Position numbers and translations under genes: made by a program. Below are positions 7,352-15,387 of a DNA stretch of 36,188 nucleotides, piece by piece. The notes below the pieces were generated by a model. The model was not told where the DNA came from and ran no database searches. It saw only the letters and a program-made list of their open reading frames with translations. Position 1 is the stretch's first letter, and each line of letters starts with the position of its first letter. Source of the stretch: Clostridiales bacterium (GTDB lineage: Bacteria > Bacillota > Clostridia > Peptostreptococcales > Anaerovoracaceae); NCBI GenBank assembly GCA_015058155.1, contig SVCW01000014.1, forward strand, positions 1 through 36,188, in the 5' to 3' direction.

Positions 7352-8588
7352 TGAAATCCCTCCATATTTCTTCTGCCGCTTCTTTTTTGCTTCTGTCGTT
7401 CATTATCACTTTATCGCGGAACTTCTTGTACATTGGAAGTCTTTCCTCATACATTTTTGAAAGATCTGCATCTTTTGAGAGCGGTCTTCCGTTTCGTGCA
7501 AGAAGCTCAATATTTCTCTCTATGTGATAGATTCTTCCGTTCTGGTGAAGCGGAGCGTAATTTCTTATATCTTTTATTGTACCGCCACCGCACGAAATAA
7601 TAAGTCCGCTTTCTTTTCCGAAGGCTGCGACTGCGTTTCGCTCAAGTCTTCGGAATTCTTCTTCACCGTCAGTCGCAAAAATATCTTCTATCGAGCGACC
7701 TTCGCTTTTTACTATTTCACCATCAAGGTCCACTAGTTTTCTTCCTGTAAGCTTTGCAAGTTCCTCTGAAATCGTACTTTTGCCTGATCCCGGCATACCG
7801 ATAATTACGATATTAAGAGTTTCGCTTCTTATTTCACCGATAATCTTTTCCGTTTCGCTTTCAGGTATTTCTTTTCCTGTAAATATTTCTTCTGCGCGTG
7901 CAGCCTGTGCTACCAGCATAGGAAGACCGTCAACGTGAGGAATACCGAGTTCTTCAGCCCGAATCAGAAAAGCAGTTCTTGACGGGTTGTATACCATATC
8001 GATAACACCGGTAAGACTCCTGAATAATCCGGGGTCAGCTGCCATCTCTCCTGTATTCGGATACATTCCAAGAGGTGTTGCATTTATAAGAACATCGGCG
8101 TCAAAATGCTTTTCAAGATTGTCATAATTGTTTTCGCCACTTCTTGAAATTACGATACACTCTCCTGCGTTTTCCATCTTGCAGAGTGAAACTGCCGCAA
8201 GCGAAGCACCGCCTGAGCCAAAAACGAGAACCTTCTTTCCCGCGATTTCAATTCCGGCACGCTTTGCCGCATACGAAAGTCCGTAAACATCAGTGTTATA
8301 GCCTTTGAGCATGTCCTTTCCGCAAGCATCTTTTACTTTTACAATCGTATTTATGCTTCCGACAAGTTTTGCTGCATCGTCAATTTCATCGCAGTACTTA
8401 ATGACATCCTTTTTATACGGAATTGTCACATTAAGTCCTCCGATGTCTTCATTTTCAAAGAAGCCTTCAAGCATTTCAGGCTCAAGTTCGATAAGTCTGT
8501 AATTTTCACAGCCGAGAGCTTTGTGAATCGGAACTGAAAAACTGTGTTTCAGCACCCTTCCTATAAGTCCGTAAGTCTTTTCTTTCAT
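7332..8588 (-). CDS. Shikimate dehydrogenase-shikimate kinase fusion (AroE-AroK)
   Basis: One 418-residue chain carries two pathway steps. Residues 1 to about 250 are AroE: S-x-S-V-P-I-H near 16, NVTIPYK with the catalytic K59, N98-T99-D100, an FGSGGAS dinucleotide loop at 123-129 and N-A-T-P-L-G-M. Residues about 258-418 are AroK: Walker A GMPGSGKST at 264-272, D287-L-D289 for shikimate and magnesium, the C-G-G-G motif at 333-336 and a G-R-P-L lid. It reduces 3-dehydroshikimate and then phosphorylates shikimate. All key motifs of both halves are present, so both are probably active. It sits between pheA and aroQ in the operon. Such fusions are known but not universal in Clostridia. Confidence 0.95.
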   Translation of the reverse strand: MKEKTYGLIGRVLKHSFSVPIHKALGCENYRLIELEPEMLEGFFENEDIGGLNVTIPYKKDVIKYCDEIDDAAKLVGSINTIVKVKDACGKDMLKGYNTDVYGLSYAAKRAGIEIAGKKVLVFGSGGASLAAVSLCKMENAGECIVISRSGENNYDNLEKHFDADVLINATPLGMYPNTGEMAADPGLFRSLTGVIDMVYNPSRTAFLIRAEELGIPHVDGLPMLVAQAARAEEIFTGKEIPESETEKIIGEIRSETLNIVIIGMPGSGKSTISEELAKLTGRKLVDLDGEIVKSEGRSIEDIFATDGEEEFRRLERNAVAAFGKESGLIISCGGGTIKDIRNYAPLHQNGRIYHIERNIELLARNGRPLSKDADLSKMYEERLPMYKKFRDKVIMNDRSKKEAAEEIWRDFNENTRY

Positions 8589-8651
8589 CTTCCCACTAAA
8601 ACACTACAGCCTCACACAAAAATGCGGGCTGCAATGTCTCCTTTTATAAAA

Positions 8652-9788
8652 TTAAACAATAGCGTAATTTCCTATGAGTTCGAAAATCGGGCATGATCTT
8701 TCGAGATCTTCAAGGAGCGGAATTACTCCGGGATCCTTTACAGATGCGTCAAGTTCGATAAAGAACATGAACTCAAAATCTTTTCCTGAAATAGGACAGC
8801 TTTCAAGTTTGTTCATATTGATACCGTGTGCGTTGATTTTTGACAGGATATCATTAAGTGCACCAGGCTTATTGTTACATGAAGCGATAAGGCTGATGTG
8901 ATTTGATCCTTCGTAAATCACAGGTGTTTTTGTGATGCAGATGAATCTTGTATAGTTGTTGTTGTTATCCTGAATACCTTCCTTAATTGTGTCAAGTCCG
9001 TAGAGTTCGGCGCACATTGCGTTTGCGATTGCTGCAGCTTCAGAATCTCCTGATTCCGCAACCATCTTTGCAGCGACTGCTGTATTTTCACAAGGAATGA
9101 TTTCGGCATTAAGTGTAGCAAGGAAGTTTTCACACTGGCCTATTGCCTGCTGATGTGAATATACTCTCTTGATTTTGCTGATGTCTGTACCAGGAAGTGC
9201 GAGAAGCTCATGGCTGATATAAAGCTTTGTGCTTCTTACGATAGGATACTTTCTTTCTCTTAAAAGTTCATAAACGGCTCTCACTGAACCATTGGCACTA
9301 TTTTCAATCGGAAGAATACCGAACTTGCAGAGACCTGCGTCTACTGCATCAAATACAGCCTTGAAACTCTTGACATACATTATGTGACCGCGAGGGAACA
9401 TCTTGTCACAAGCGATCTGTGCATTTGAACCTTCAACACCCTGACATGCGATAAGGCCTGACTGAGGGAAAACTTCTTCTGCTCTTGCGATTGCATCTTC
9501 AATCTGCTTTCTTACTCTGCTTTCGCCTGTAAGGATTTCGTGCTGATGTGCGCGTGACAAATCCATGACTTTCGAGAAGAAGTAGTAAGCATACTTTTCC
9601 ATTTCTTCGCCTGCTTTTTCTGACATCGCTGCAAGAATTTCTCTTTCACGTGCACGGTCTATAACAGGCATACCGTTTTCTCTCTTATATTCTGCAATCT
9701 CTTCTGAAACCTTCATACGTCTTACGAAAAGATCGAGCATATCATTATTGATTCCGTCTATCTCCTTACGAAGTTCTTTGATATCCAT
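8652..9788 (-). CDS. pheA: Chorismate mutase-prephenate dehydratase (P-protein)
   Basis: The 378-residue protein has three parts in the order of the classical P-protein. Residues 1-85 are an AroQ-type chorismate mutase (DIKELRKEIDGIN and R-R-M-K-V-S-E-E-I-A-E-Y-K). About 110-285 is prephenate dehydratase, including the catalytic T-R-F in NNNYTRFICI. About 297-375 is an ACT domain (SLIASCNNKPGALNDILSKI and the E-S-C-P motif) that normally binds phenylalanine for feedback inhibition. Its ATG overlaps the last base of the aroC stop codon. Together with tyrA it makes both Phe and Tyr precursors in one operon. Identity is secure. Confidence 0.96.
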   Translation of the reverse strand: MDIKELRKEIDGINNDMLDLFVRRMKVSEEIAEYKRENGMPVIDRAREREILAAMSEKAGEEMEKYAYYFFSKVMDLSRAHQHEILTGESRVRKQIEDAIARAEEVFPQSGLIACQGVEGSNAQIACDKMFPRGHIMYVKSFKAVFDAVDAGLCKFGILPIENSANGSVRAVYELLRERKYPIVRSTKLYISHELLALPGTDISKIKRVYSHQQAIGQCENFLATLNAEIIPCENTAVAAKMVAESGDSEAAAIANAMCAELYGLDTIKEGIQDNNNNYTRFICITKTPVIYEGSNHISLIASCNNKPGALNDILSKINAHGINMNKLESCPISGKDFEFMFFIELDASVKDPGVIPLLEDLERSCPIFELIGNYAIV

Positions 9789-10870
9789 TACTTATCCTCC
9801 ATCAGCATGTCCAGTATCACAAGTGCTGCTACTGCTTCCACTACAGGTACCGCTCTGTGTACTATGCAAGGATCATGTCTTCCCTTTATCTGAATTGTAG
9901 TATTTTCTTTATTGATAAGGTCTACAGTTTCCTGCTGCCTTGAAATCGAAGGTGTAGGTTTTACTGCTGTCTTAAAGACAACCGGCATACCGTTTGTGAT
10001 TCCTCCGAGGATTCCGCCGGCATTGTTTGTCTTCGTTTTCACACTGCCTTCTTCATCATAATACATAGGGTCATTGTGCTCCGAGCCCTTCATTTTTGAT
10101 GATGAAAAACCTGCGCCGAATTCAATTCCCTTGATTGCAGGGATTCCGAATACCGCAGATGCTATCCTGCTTTCAATGCCTTCAAACATCGGTCCGCCGA
10201 GGCCTTCCGGAATTCCGATTGCAACACATTCTATTATGCCGCCCACGCTATCACCATCCTGCGATGCTTTTTCGATAGCCTTTATCATATTGCTTCCGGC
10301 ATGGTCATTGATAACAGGAAATTCCTTTGAAGAAATGTTTTCGAGTTCAGCTCCCGTTGGAGTGCAAGGAAAACTTTCATCACGAATTCCTGCTACTTCA
10401 AGAATATGCGCACCGATTACGATTCCTTTTTCCATGAGAATCTGCTTTGCTATTCCGCCTGCAATACAGAGCGGCGCAGTAAGTCTTCCTGAAAAATGGC
10501 CGCCACCTCTCATATCAGCCTGCCCGTCCCATTTAACATATGCAGTGTAGTCAGCATGTCCCGGGCGCGGTTTTCCTTTCAGTTCATCGTAATCTTTTGA
10601 ACGCTGGTCGCTGTTTTCTATGATTGCGCATATCGGACTTCCGCATGTCATATCGTTTTCAAGACCCGAAAGAAATACAGGAACGTCTCCTTCCTTTCTT
10701 CCTGTCGAAAGCTTGTTTTTGCCGGGCTTTCTTCTGTCCATGAAAAGCTGGAGCTCTTCACTGCTTATTTTATGACCTGCAGGAACGTTGTCCATCACAA
10801 CTCCGATAGCCTTCCCATGTGACTGTCCGAAAACACTTACTTTAATATTTTTTCCAAAGCTAGATGACAT
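9788..10870 (-). CDS. aroC: Chorismate synthase
   Basis: The 360-residue protein starts [20 protein letters not shown] (G-x-S-H-G signature), then R-R-x-[21 protein letters not shown], and K-G-R-H-D-P-C near the C-terminus, all hallmarks of AroC. It makes chorismate from EPSP using reduced FMN. The gene overlaps aroA by 11 bases upstream and pheA by one base downstream. Identity is secure. Confidence 0.97.
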   Translation of the reverse strand: MSSSFGKNIKVSVFGQSHGKAIGVVMDNVPAGHKISSEELQLFMDRRKPGKNKLSTGRKEGDVPVFLSGLENDMTCGSPICAIIENSDQRSKDYDELKGKPRPGHADYTAYVKWDGQADMRGGGHFSGRLTAPLCIAGGIAKQILMEKGIVIGAHILEVAGIRDESFPCTPTGAELENISSKEFPVINDHAGSNMIKAIEKASQDGDSVGGIIECVAIGIPEGLGGPMFEGIESRIASAVFGIPAIKGIEFGAGFSSSKMKGSEHNDPMYYDEEGSVKTKTNNAGGILGGITNGMPVVFKTAVKPTPSISRQQETVDLINKENTTIQIKGRHDPCIVHRAVPVVEAVAALVILDMLMEDK

Positions 10871-12134
10871 CTACTTTACCTCCGAGGTTTCTGTAATCGC
10901 TATAGAAATCAGGATATGATTTTGCCGCAGAACCGGCATCTTTTATATACACATCACCATCGCATCTTGTCGCGGCAATCGCAGCTGACATTGCAATGCG
11001 GTGATCATGAAAACTGTCAACATTTCCTCCTCTGAGGTTTCCTCCCGGGAATCCCTTTACCTTAAGTCCCGAAGGGAGTTCTTCCGCGCATCCACCAAGA
11101 CCATTTATCATAGCCGCAGATGACATAAGGCGGTCGCTTTCTTTTATGCGAAGTCTTGCTCCGTTTACAAATTCAGTCTCCCCTTCTGCAAATGAAGCAA
11201 GAACTGAAAGTATCGGAAGAAGATCCGGTGTTTCATTTATATCGATAACTGTGCCTTTTAGATTTCCCGGAAGGACAGTAATCACGTCCTCTGAAATCAT
11301 TACATCAGCTCCGAACTTTCTTAAAATACTGATGATTTCCTTGTCACCCTGAGGTGATGAAAGTGAAAGCCCTGAGACTGTGATTCCGTTTCCGAGTGCT
11401 CCTGCTACAAGGAAAAATGCTCCATTTGACCAGTCGCCGTCAACCTTTACAAAAGGAGGTGCGCTGTAGCCATTTCCATTATCAAGAACAAACTCTGAAA
11501 GGCCTTCTTCATTTTCAACATATTCAAATTCAATGCCGAAACGTTTCATAACATCAAGTGTTATATCAACATAAGCCTTTGATTCGAGCTTTGATGTGAG
11601 TTTCACACTGCTTCGTCCTTCGAGGAGCGGAAGCGCAAGAAGAAGTCCTGTTATATACTGCGAGCTCACATTTCCCGGGATGCTGAAAGTTCCAGGCTTC
11701 AATTTCCCTTTTAAAGTAAGAGGGATTCGGTCGCCGTCTGCCATACTTCCGTTTTCTGATATAGCAGCGAGAAGTTCACCAATCGGGCGCTCAGGAAGTC
11801 TGCCGCTACCTGTAACGCATACACTTTCAGACAGAGCCGCAGCTACAGGAATCATGAAACGGAGAGTCGAACCTGATTCCTTCGCATCGATAAGCGGTGT
11901 GCCTGAAGGTCTGCAAGGCTTCACAAGCACCTTGCTTCCCGAAACGGTGATTTCAGCACCAAGCGCCCTTAAGCATCCGATAGTCGCTTCGATATCACCG
12001 GAGCTCTTATTAATATTCAGTTCAGTTTCAGTCCTTGAAAGTGCAGCGCATATAAGGAGTCTGTGAGCCTCTGATTTTGAAGCAATCGCCTCAATCTGCC
12101 CTGACAATTTCGAAGGTGTAATCTTTACATCCAT
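10860..12134 (-). CDS. aroA: 3-phosphoshikimate 1-carboxyvinyltransferase (EPSP synthase)
   Basis: The chain is 424 residues from the ATG at 12132-12134, which has GAGGA six bases upstream; an ATG two codons earlier is too close to that site. Family motifs include A-S-K-S-E-A-H-R near residue 20, E-S-G-S-T-L-R-F, R-P-I-G-E-L-L, S-S-Q-Y-I-T-G-L-L and the C-terminal K-E-S-D-R and H-D-H-R-I-A-M-S. It joins PEP to shikimate 3-phosphate. The position between aroB and aroC fits the pathway. The glycine-rich loop reads S-G-S-T-L-R where class I enzymes have N-A-G-T, so class II is more likely. Confidence 0.95.
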   Translation of the reverse strand: MDVKITPSKLSGQIEAIASKSEAHRLLICAALSRTETELNINKSSGDIEATIGCLRALGAEITVSGSKVLVKPCRPSGTPLIDAKESGSTLRFMIPVAAALSESVCVTGSGRLPERPIGELLAAISENGSMADGDRIPLTLKGKLKPGTFSIPGNVSSQYITGLLLALPLLEGRSSVKLTSKLESKAYVDITLDVMKRFGIEFEYVENEEGLSEFVLDNGNGYSAPPFVKVDGDWSNGAFFLVAGALGNGITVSGLSLSSPQGDKEIISILRKFGADVMISEDVITVLPGNLKGTVIDINETPDLLPILSVLASFAEGETEFVNGARLRIKESDRLMSSAAMINGLGGCAEELPSGLKVKGFPGGNLRGGNVDSFHDHRIAMSAAIAATRCDGDVYIKDAGSAAKSYPDFYSDYRNLGGKVDVI

Positions 12135-12161
12135 GAACATTCCTCGTAACGCCCGGTTTGC

Positions 12162-13229
12162 TTACTTAAGAGCTTTCTTTCCGAGCATAATAATTTCTTC
12201 AAGATTATCAGTTTCTATTTCTTTAAGGTCGCAGTTTCCGATAGAGATTGGAACTGCAATTGTGATTGTTTTACCGGAGCGTTTTTTATCAGAAAGTGCA
12301 GCTTCCGCAATTTCTCTATCGTCAAAATCCGTATTTACAGGAAGTCCGTTTCGCAAGAGAACATTTTCGATTCTCTTTGCCGTTTCTTCACTGCAGTATC
12401 CGAGTCCTGAGGCTGCCCTTCCTATAATTCCAAGTCCTGCCGCAACGGCAAAACCGTGTTTCATTTCGTAATTACTAAGTTTTTCAATAGCGTGGCCCGC
12501 AGTGTGACCGAGATTGAGAAGCTTTCGCTCACCCTTTTCCTTTTCGTCACGCATCACAACGCCTGCTTTGTACTCTGCGCATCTTGCAATTATTTCAGGA
12601 AGCTTTTCCTTTGGATCTCCCTCTTCAAAAATCCTGAAAAGTTCTTCGTCCGAAAGGATACCTGTCTTTATTGCTTCGGCAAGCCCGCATTTGTACTCCT
12701 CTTCCGGAAGTGTCTCAAGAAGAAGCGTATCGCAGATTACCATTTCCGGCTGGTAAAAAAGACCCGCAAGATTCTTTCCTGAAGGAAGATCTACCGCTGT
12801 CTTTCCTCCGACTGATGAATCAACAGCTGCAAGAAGTGTAGTCGGAACCTGAACAAAAGGAATACCTCTCATATATACGCCTGCAGCAAAACCTGCCATA
12901 TCGCCAGTGACTCCTCCGCCAAGCGCAATAACGATATCGTTTCTTGTAACTCCTTTTTCAGCCATGCCTTCAAGAATCTTGCCGATCATCGACATAGTCT
13001 TTGACTCTTCTCCCGCATCAAAAATAACGGCAGTTGTGTCAAATCCCGAAGCTCTGAGACTCTGCTGGCAGTCAAAAAGATGGAGCTTTGCTACGTTTGA
13101 ATCAGTAATAACGACAGCCTTGCACTCCGGTGACTTTACAGTAGAAACAAGTTCACCGACTTTTCCAAGAAGACCTTCTCCGATATTTATATCATATCCT
13201 TTTCCGACATTAACTCTTATAGTATGCAA
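12162..13229 (-). CDS. aroB: 3-dehydroquinate synthase
   Basis: The 355-residue protein has the AroB motifs G-G-G-V-T-G-D-M-A-G-F-A-A, V-P-T-T-L-L-A-A-V-D-S-S-V-G-G-K-T and L-N-L-G-H-T-A-G-H-A-I-E, which carry the NAD- and zinc-binding residues. It cyclises DAHP to 3-dehydroquinate. The start is a TTG at 13227-13229 with GGAGG nine bases upstream; that ribosome binding site lies within the last codons of tyrA, whose stop is two bases before the TTG. The tight packing argues for one transcript. Identity is secure. Confidence 0.95.
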   Translation of the reverse strand: MHTIRVNVGKGYDINIGEGLLGKVGELVSTVKSPECKAVVITDSNVAKLHLFDCQQSLRASGFDTTAVIFDAGEESKTMSMIGKILEGMAEKGVTRNDIVIALGGGVTGDMAGFAAGVYMRGIPFVQVPTTLLAAVDSSVGGKTAVDLPSGKNLAGLFYQPEMVICDTLLLETLPEEEYKCGLAEAIKTGILSDEELFRIFEEGDPKEKLPEIIARCAEYKAGVVMRDEKEKGERKLLNLGHTAGHAIEKLSNYEMKHGFAVAAGLGIIGRAASGLGYCSEETAKRIENVLLRNGLPVNTDFDDREIAEAALSDKKRSGKTITIAVPISIGNCDLKEIETDNLEEIIMLGKKALK

Positions 13230-13231
13230 TA

Positions 13232-14068
13232 CTAATTACCTCCGGCAGTCGCCTTCTTTTCACGTCCGTCTTTGAGGAGCGCCTGGAGTTTTTCTCTGTC
13301 GCCCTTCTTTATAACGTCAAGATATTCGTTTAAATTATCTATTAAAATCTCAAGCTGTTCCACAAGATAATCAGGATTATCGAGGAAAAGCTCAGTCCAC
13401 ATTTTTTCGTCGAGTCTTGCTACTCTCGTCATATCCTTGAAGCTTCCCGCAGAGAATCCTCTTCTCTTCTGAGCTTCAGGTGATTTGATATATGCATTTG
13501 ATACGACATGTGCAAGCTGTGAAGTGTATGCGATGATACGGTCATGTTCCTCAGGAGTTGAGAATGTAATATGTCCGAACCCCATATCAAGGAAAAAGTT
13601 CTTGAGGTTTTCAAGAATCTGAGCTGATGAATGTTCGTCAGGTGTAAGAATCATTGATGCACCATCAAACAAATCATTTGTCGAGCTTACGAATCCGCCT
13701 CTTTCAGTACCCGCCATCGGATGGCCTCCGACATACATGAAACCGTGCTTTTCAGCAATCGGAGCCATAGCACTGCAGACAGTTCTCTTGACACCGCACA
13801 TATCAACGACTATTGTCTTTTTTGCAATTTTATCAGCATGTTCAGTAAGCCACTTTACAGCAACATTGGGAACTACTGAAATGAGAAGAATATCAGTGTC
13901 AGCAAGTTTTTCTTCGTCAAGCGCTCCGTCGATAGCGCCTGAGAGTCTTGCAAACATCATAGTTTCAGGATCTATATCATCCGCCCATACTGTGTGCATA
14001 GTGCGGTGTTTTATACTTTTTGCAAGTGAGCCTCCAATGAGCCCGAGTCCTACAATTCCAACGTTCAT
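13232..14068 (-). CDS. tyrA: Prephenate dehydrogenase
   Basis: The 278-residue protein starts MNVGIVGLGLIGGSLAKSIK, a Rossmann fold, and has the TyrA motifs G-G-H-P-M-A-G-T-E-R-G-G-F and A-Y-T-S-Q-L-A-H-V-V-S-N-A. It oxidises prephenate to 4-hydroxyphenylpyruvate for tyrosine. There is no C-terminal ACT domain, unlike the longer Bacillus enzyme, so feedback control by tyrosine would have to be elsewhere. That is consistent with a Tyr-rich attenuator peptide upstream of the operon. It lies second in the operon with an AAGGAG site before its ATG. Confidence 0.95.
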   Translation of the reverse strand: MNVGIVGLGLIGGSLAKSIKHRTMHTVWADDIDPETMMFARLSGAIDGALDEEKLADTDILLISVVPNVAVKWLTEHADKIAKKTIVVDMCGVKRTVCSAMAPIAEKHGFMYVGGHPMAGTERGGFVSSTNDLFDGASMILTPDEHSSAQILENLKNFFLDMGFGHITFSTPEEHDRIIAYTSQLAHVVSNAYIKSPEAQKRRGFSAGSFKDMTRVARLDEKMWTELFLDNPDYLVEQLEILIDNLNEYLDVIKKGDREKLQALLKDGREKKATAGGN

Positions 14069-14103
14069 TTTAAAGTCTCCTTAAGTAAGTCGATTATTAA
14101 AGT

Positions 14104-15114
14104 CTATTTCATTTCGCTCATGAGCTTGTGGAGCGGACTGATTTTCTTCATAAGTTCATCAAAAGCTTCAGGTCGGAGTGACTGGCTTCCGTCGCAGAGA
14201 GCTCTTGGAGGATCGTTGTGAACTTCGATAATAAGTCCGTCAGTTCCGCCTGCAACTGCAGCGAGTGCCATAGGGGCAACGAGTCTTGCCTTTCCTGTTG
14301 CATGGCTAGGGTCGATGATTACAGGAAGGTGGCTTAATTCCTTGAGTACAGGAATAGCTGAAAGATCGAGTGTATTTCTTGTAAATGTTTCAAAAGTACG
14401 GATACCTCTTTCGCAGAGAATAACCTTTTCATTACCCTGGCTCATTACGTATTCAGCACTCATGAGAAGTTCTTCAAAAGTCGCCGACATACCGCGCTTG
14501 ATCATGATAGGCTTGTCAGTCTTTCCGAGTTCCTTAAGAAGGTTGAAGTTCTGCATGTTTCTTGCACCAACCTGAATAACGTCGATTTCATCGAAAAGAT
14601 CAAGCTGTGAAAGTTCCATGATTTCAGTAACGATAGGAAGTCCTGTTTCTCTCTTGGCTTCGAGAAGAAGGTCGATACCTTCCTTACCCTTTCCCTGGAA
14701 TGAGTAAGGTGAAGTTCTTGGCTTGAATGCGCCTCCTCTTAAAATAGTAGCGCCGCTTTCCTTTACAGCCTTTGCAACTGCGATAATCTGCTCTTCTGAT
14801 TCTACTGAGCAAGGGCCTGCCATGATTGTAAGGTTGCCGCCACCGATTTTTGTGCATCCGAGATCAATTACAGTATCTTCAGGATGGAACTTACGATTTG
14901 CCTTCTTGTATGGTTCCTGAACACGCTTTACATTGTCAACAATATCAAGCGCTGTGATAAGGTCTATATCGAGAGTCGCAGTATCGCCTACGAGTCCTAA
15001 AATCATATGTGATTCGCCGATGCTCTGGTGGATCTGGAATCCCTTATCCTCGAGCCATGCTAAAAAGAATTCAAGCTGTTCCTTATTTGGATTTTCTTTT
15101 AAAACAATAATCAT
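14104..15114 (-). CDS. aroF: 3-deoxy-7-phosphoheptulonate synthase (DAHP synthase, AroF/AroA(G) type)
   Basis: The 336-residue protein has an N-terminal ferredoxin-like regulatory domain (about 1-67) and a KDO8P-synthase-like barrel (about 90-330) with M-A-G-P-C-S-V-E-S, GGAFKPRTSPYSFQG, Q-V-G-A-R-N-M-Q-N and D-P-S-H-A-T-G-K. This is the layout of Thermotoga-type type I-beta enzymes, in which the N-terminal domain mediates inhibition by Tyr or Phe. It joins PEP and erythrose 4-phosphate, the entry step of the pathway. It is the first structural gene after the attenuator and has GGAGG before its ATG. Identity is secure. Confidence 0.96.
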   Translation of the reverse strand: MIIVLKENPNKEQLEFFLAWLEDKGFQIHQSIGESHMILGLVGDTATLDIDLITALDIVDNVKRVQEPYKKANRKFHPEDTVIDLGCTKIGGGNLTIMAGPCSVESEEQIIAVAKAVKESGATILRGGAFKPRTSPYSFQGKGKEGIDLLLEAKRETGLPIVTEIMELSQLDLFDEIDVIQVGARNMQNFNLLKELGKTDKPIMIKRGMSATFEELLMSAEYVMSQGNEKVILCERGIRTFETFTRNTLDLSAIPVLKELSHLPVIIDPSHATGKARLVAPMALAAVAGGTDGLIIEVHNDPPRALCDGSQSLRPEAFDELMKKISPLHKLMSEMK

Positions 15115-15139
15115 TTTCTGTCCTCCGTGAAAGTTACAA

Positions 15140-15172
15140 TAAAAAAACTCTGCGGCCGTCTGGCTGCAGAGT
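15140..15172 (-). terminator. Attenuator terminator upstream of aroF
   Basis: On the minus strand ACTCTGCAGCC, loop AGAC and GGCCGCAGAGT (one mismatch) are followed by seven T. It lies 37 bases after the stop of the aromatic leader peptide and about 26 bases before aroF. Just upstream, GAGGTGTC (15201-15208) can pair with GACATGACTC (15169-15178), whose last four bases are the first four of the terminator stem. That gives a plausible but weak competing helix. Confidence 0.88.
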
Positions 15173-15209
15173 CATGTCACATTAATAAAAAAACTTTAAA
15201 GACACCTCA

Positions 15210-15299
15210 TTAAACAACCAAACGACAAATAGCCTTACCGTAATAAGTAAAGCTAAAATAATATCCGAAATATTCGTTTGTGTGCTTAATGTTACACAT
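15210..15299 (-). CDS. Tyr/Phe-rich attenuator leader peptide (29 residues)
   Basis: An ATG at 15297-15299 with AAGAGG seven bases upstream opens a 29-codon frame ending in TAA at 15210-15212. Residues 10-20 read YFGYYFSFTYY: five Tyr and three Phe codons within eleven. The frame sits between a good promoter and an intrinsic terminator, ahead of an operon with tyrA and pheA. This is the layout of amino-acid attenuators such as pheL and trpL. The proposed logic is that a ribosome stalled on Tyr/Phe codons leaves the stop-proximal GAGGTGTC free to disturb the terminator, whereas a ribosome reaching the stop covers it. Tryptophan codons are absent, matching the absence of trp genes. The mechanism is inference; the reading frame and its composition are seen directly. 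Confidence 0.85.
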   Translation of the reverse strand: MCNIKHTNEYFGYYFSFTYYGKAICRLVV

Positions 15300-15331
15300 A
15301 ATGAAACCTCTTATCTTTAAAATACTCCCTC

Positions 15332-15359
15332 ATTATAGCACCAGCACACAAAAAATCAA
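15332..15359 (-). promoter_or_regulatory. Promoter of the aromatic operon
   Basis: Minus strand TATAAT (15332-15337) with TTGATT (15354-15359) 16 bases upstream. Transcription would start about 25 bases before the leader peptide ATG. It lies just past the end of the SseB-HD gene. Confidence 0.75.
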
Positions 15360-15387
15360 TAGCTTTTTGTTGAATTTTAATAATTTT

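Noticed and set aside
15140..15387. T-box or riboswitch ahead of aroF
   Set aside because: No T-box antiterminator sequence (AGGGTGG-type) or known aptamer landmarks were found; a leader ORF and terminator explain the region.
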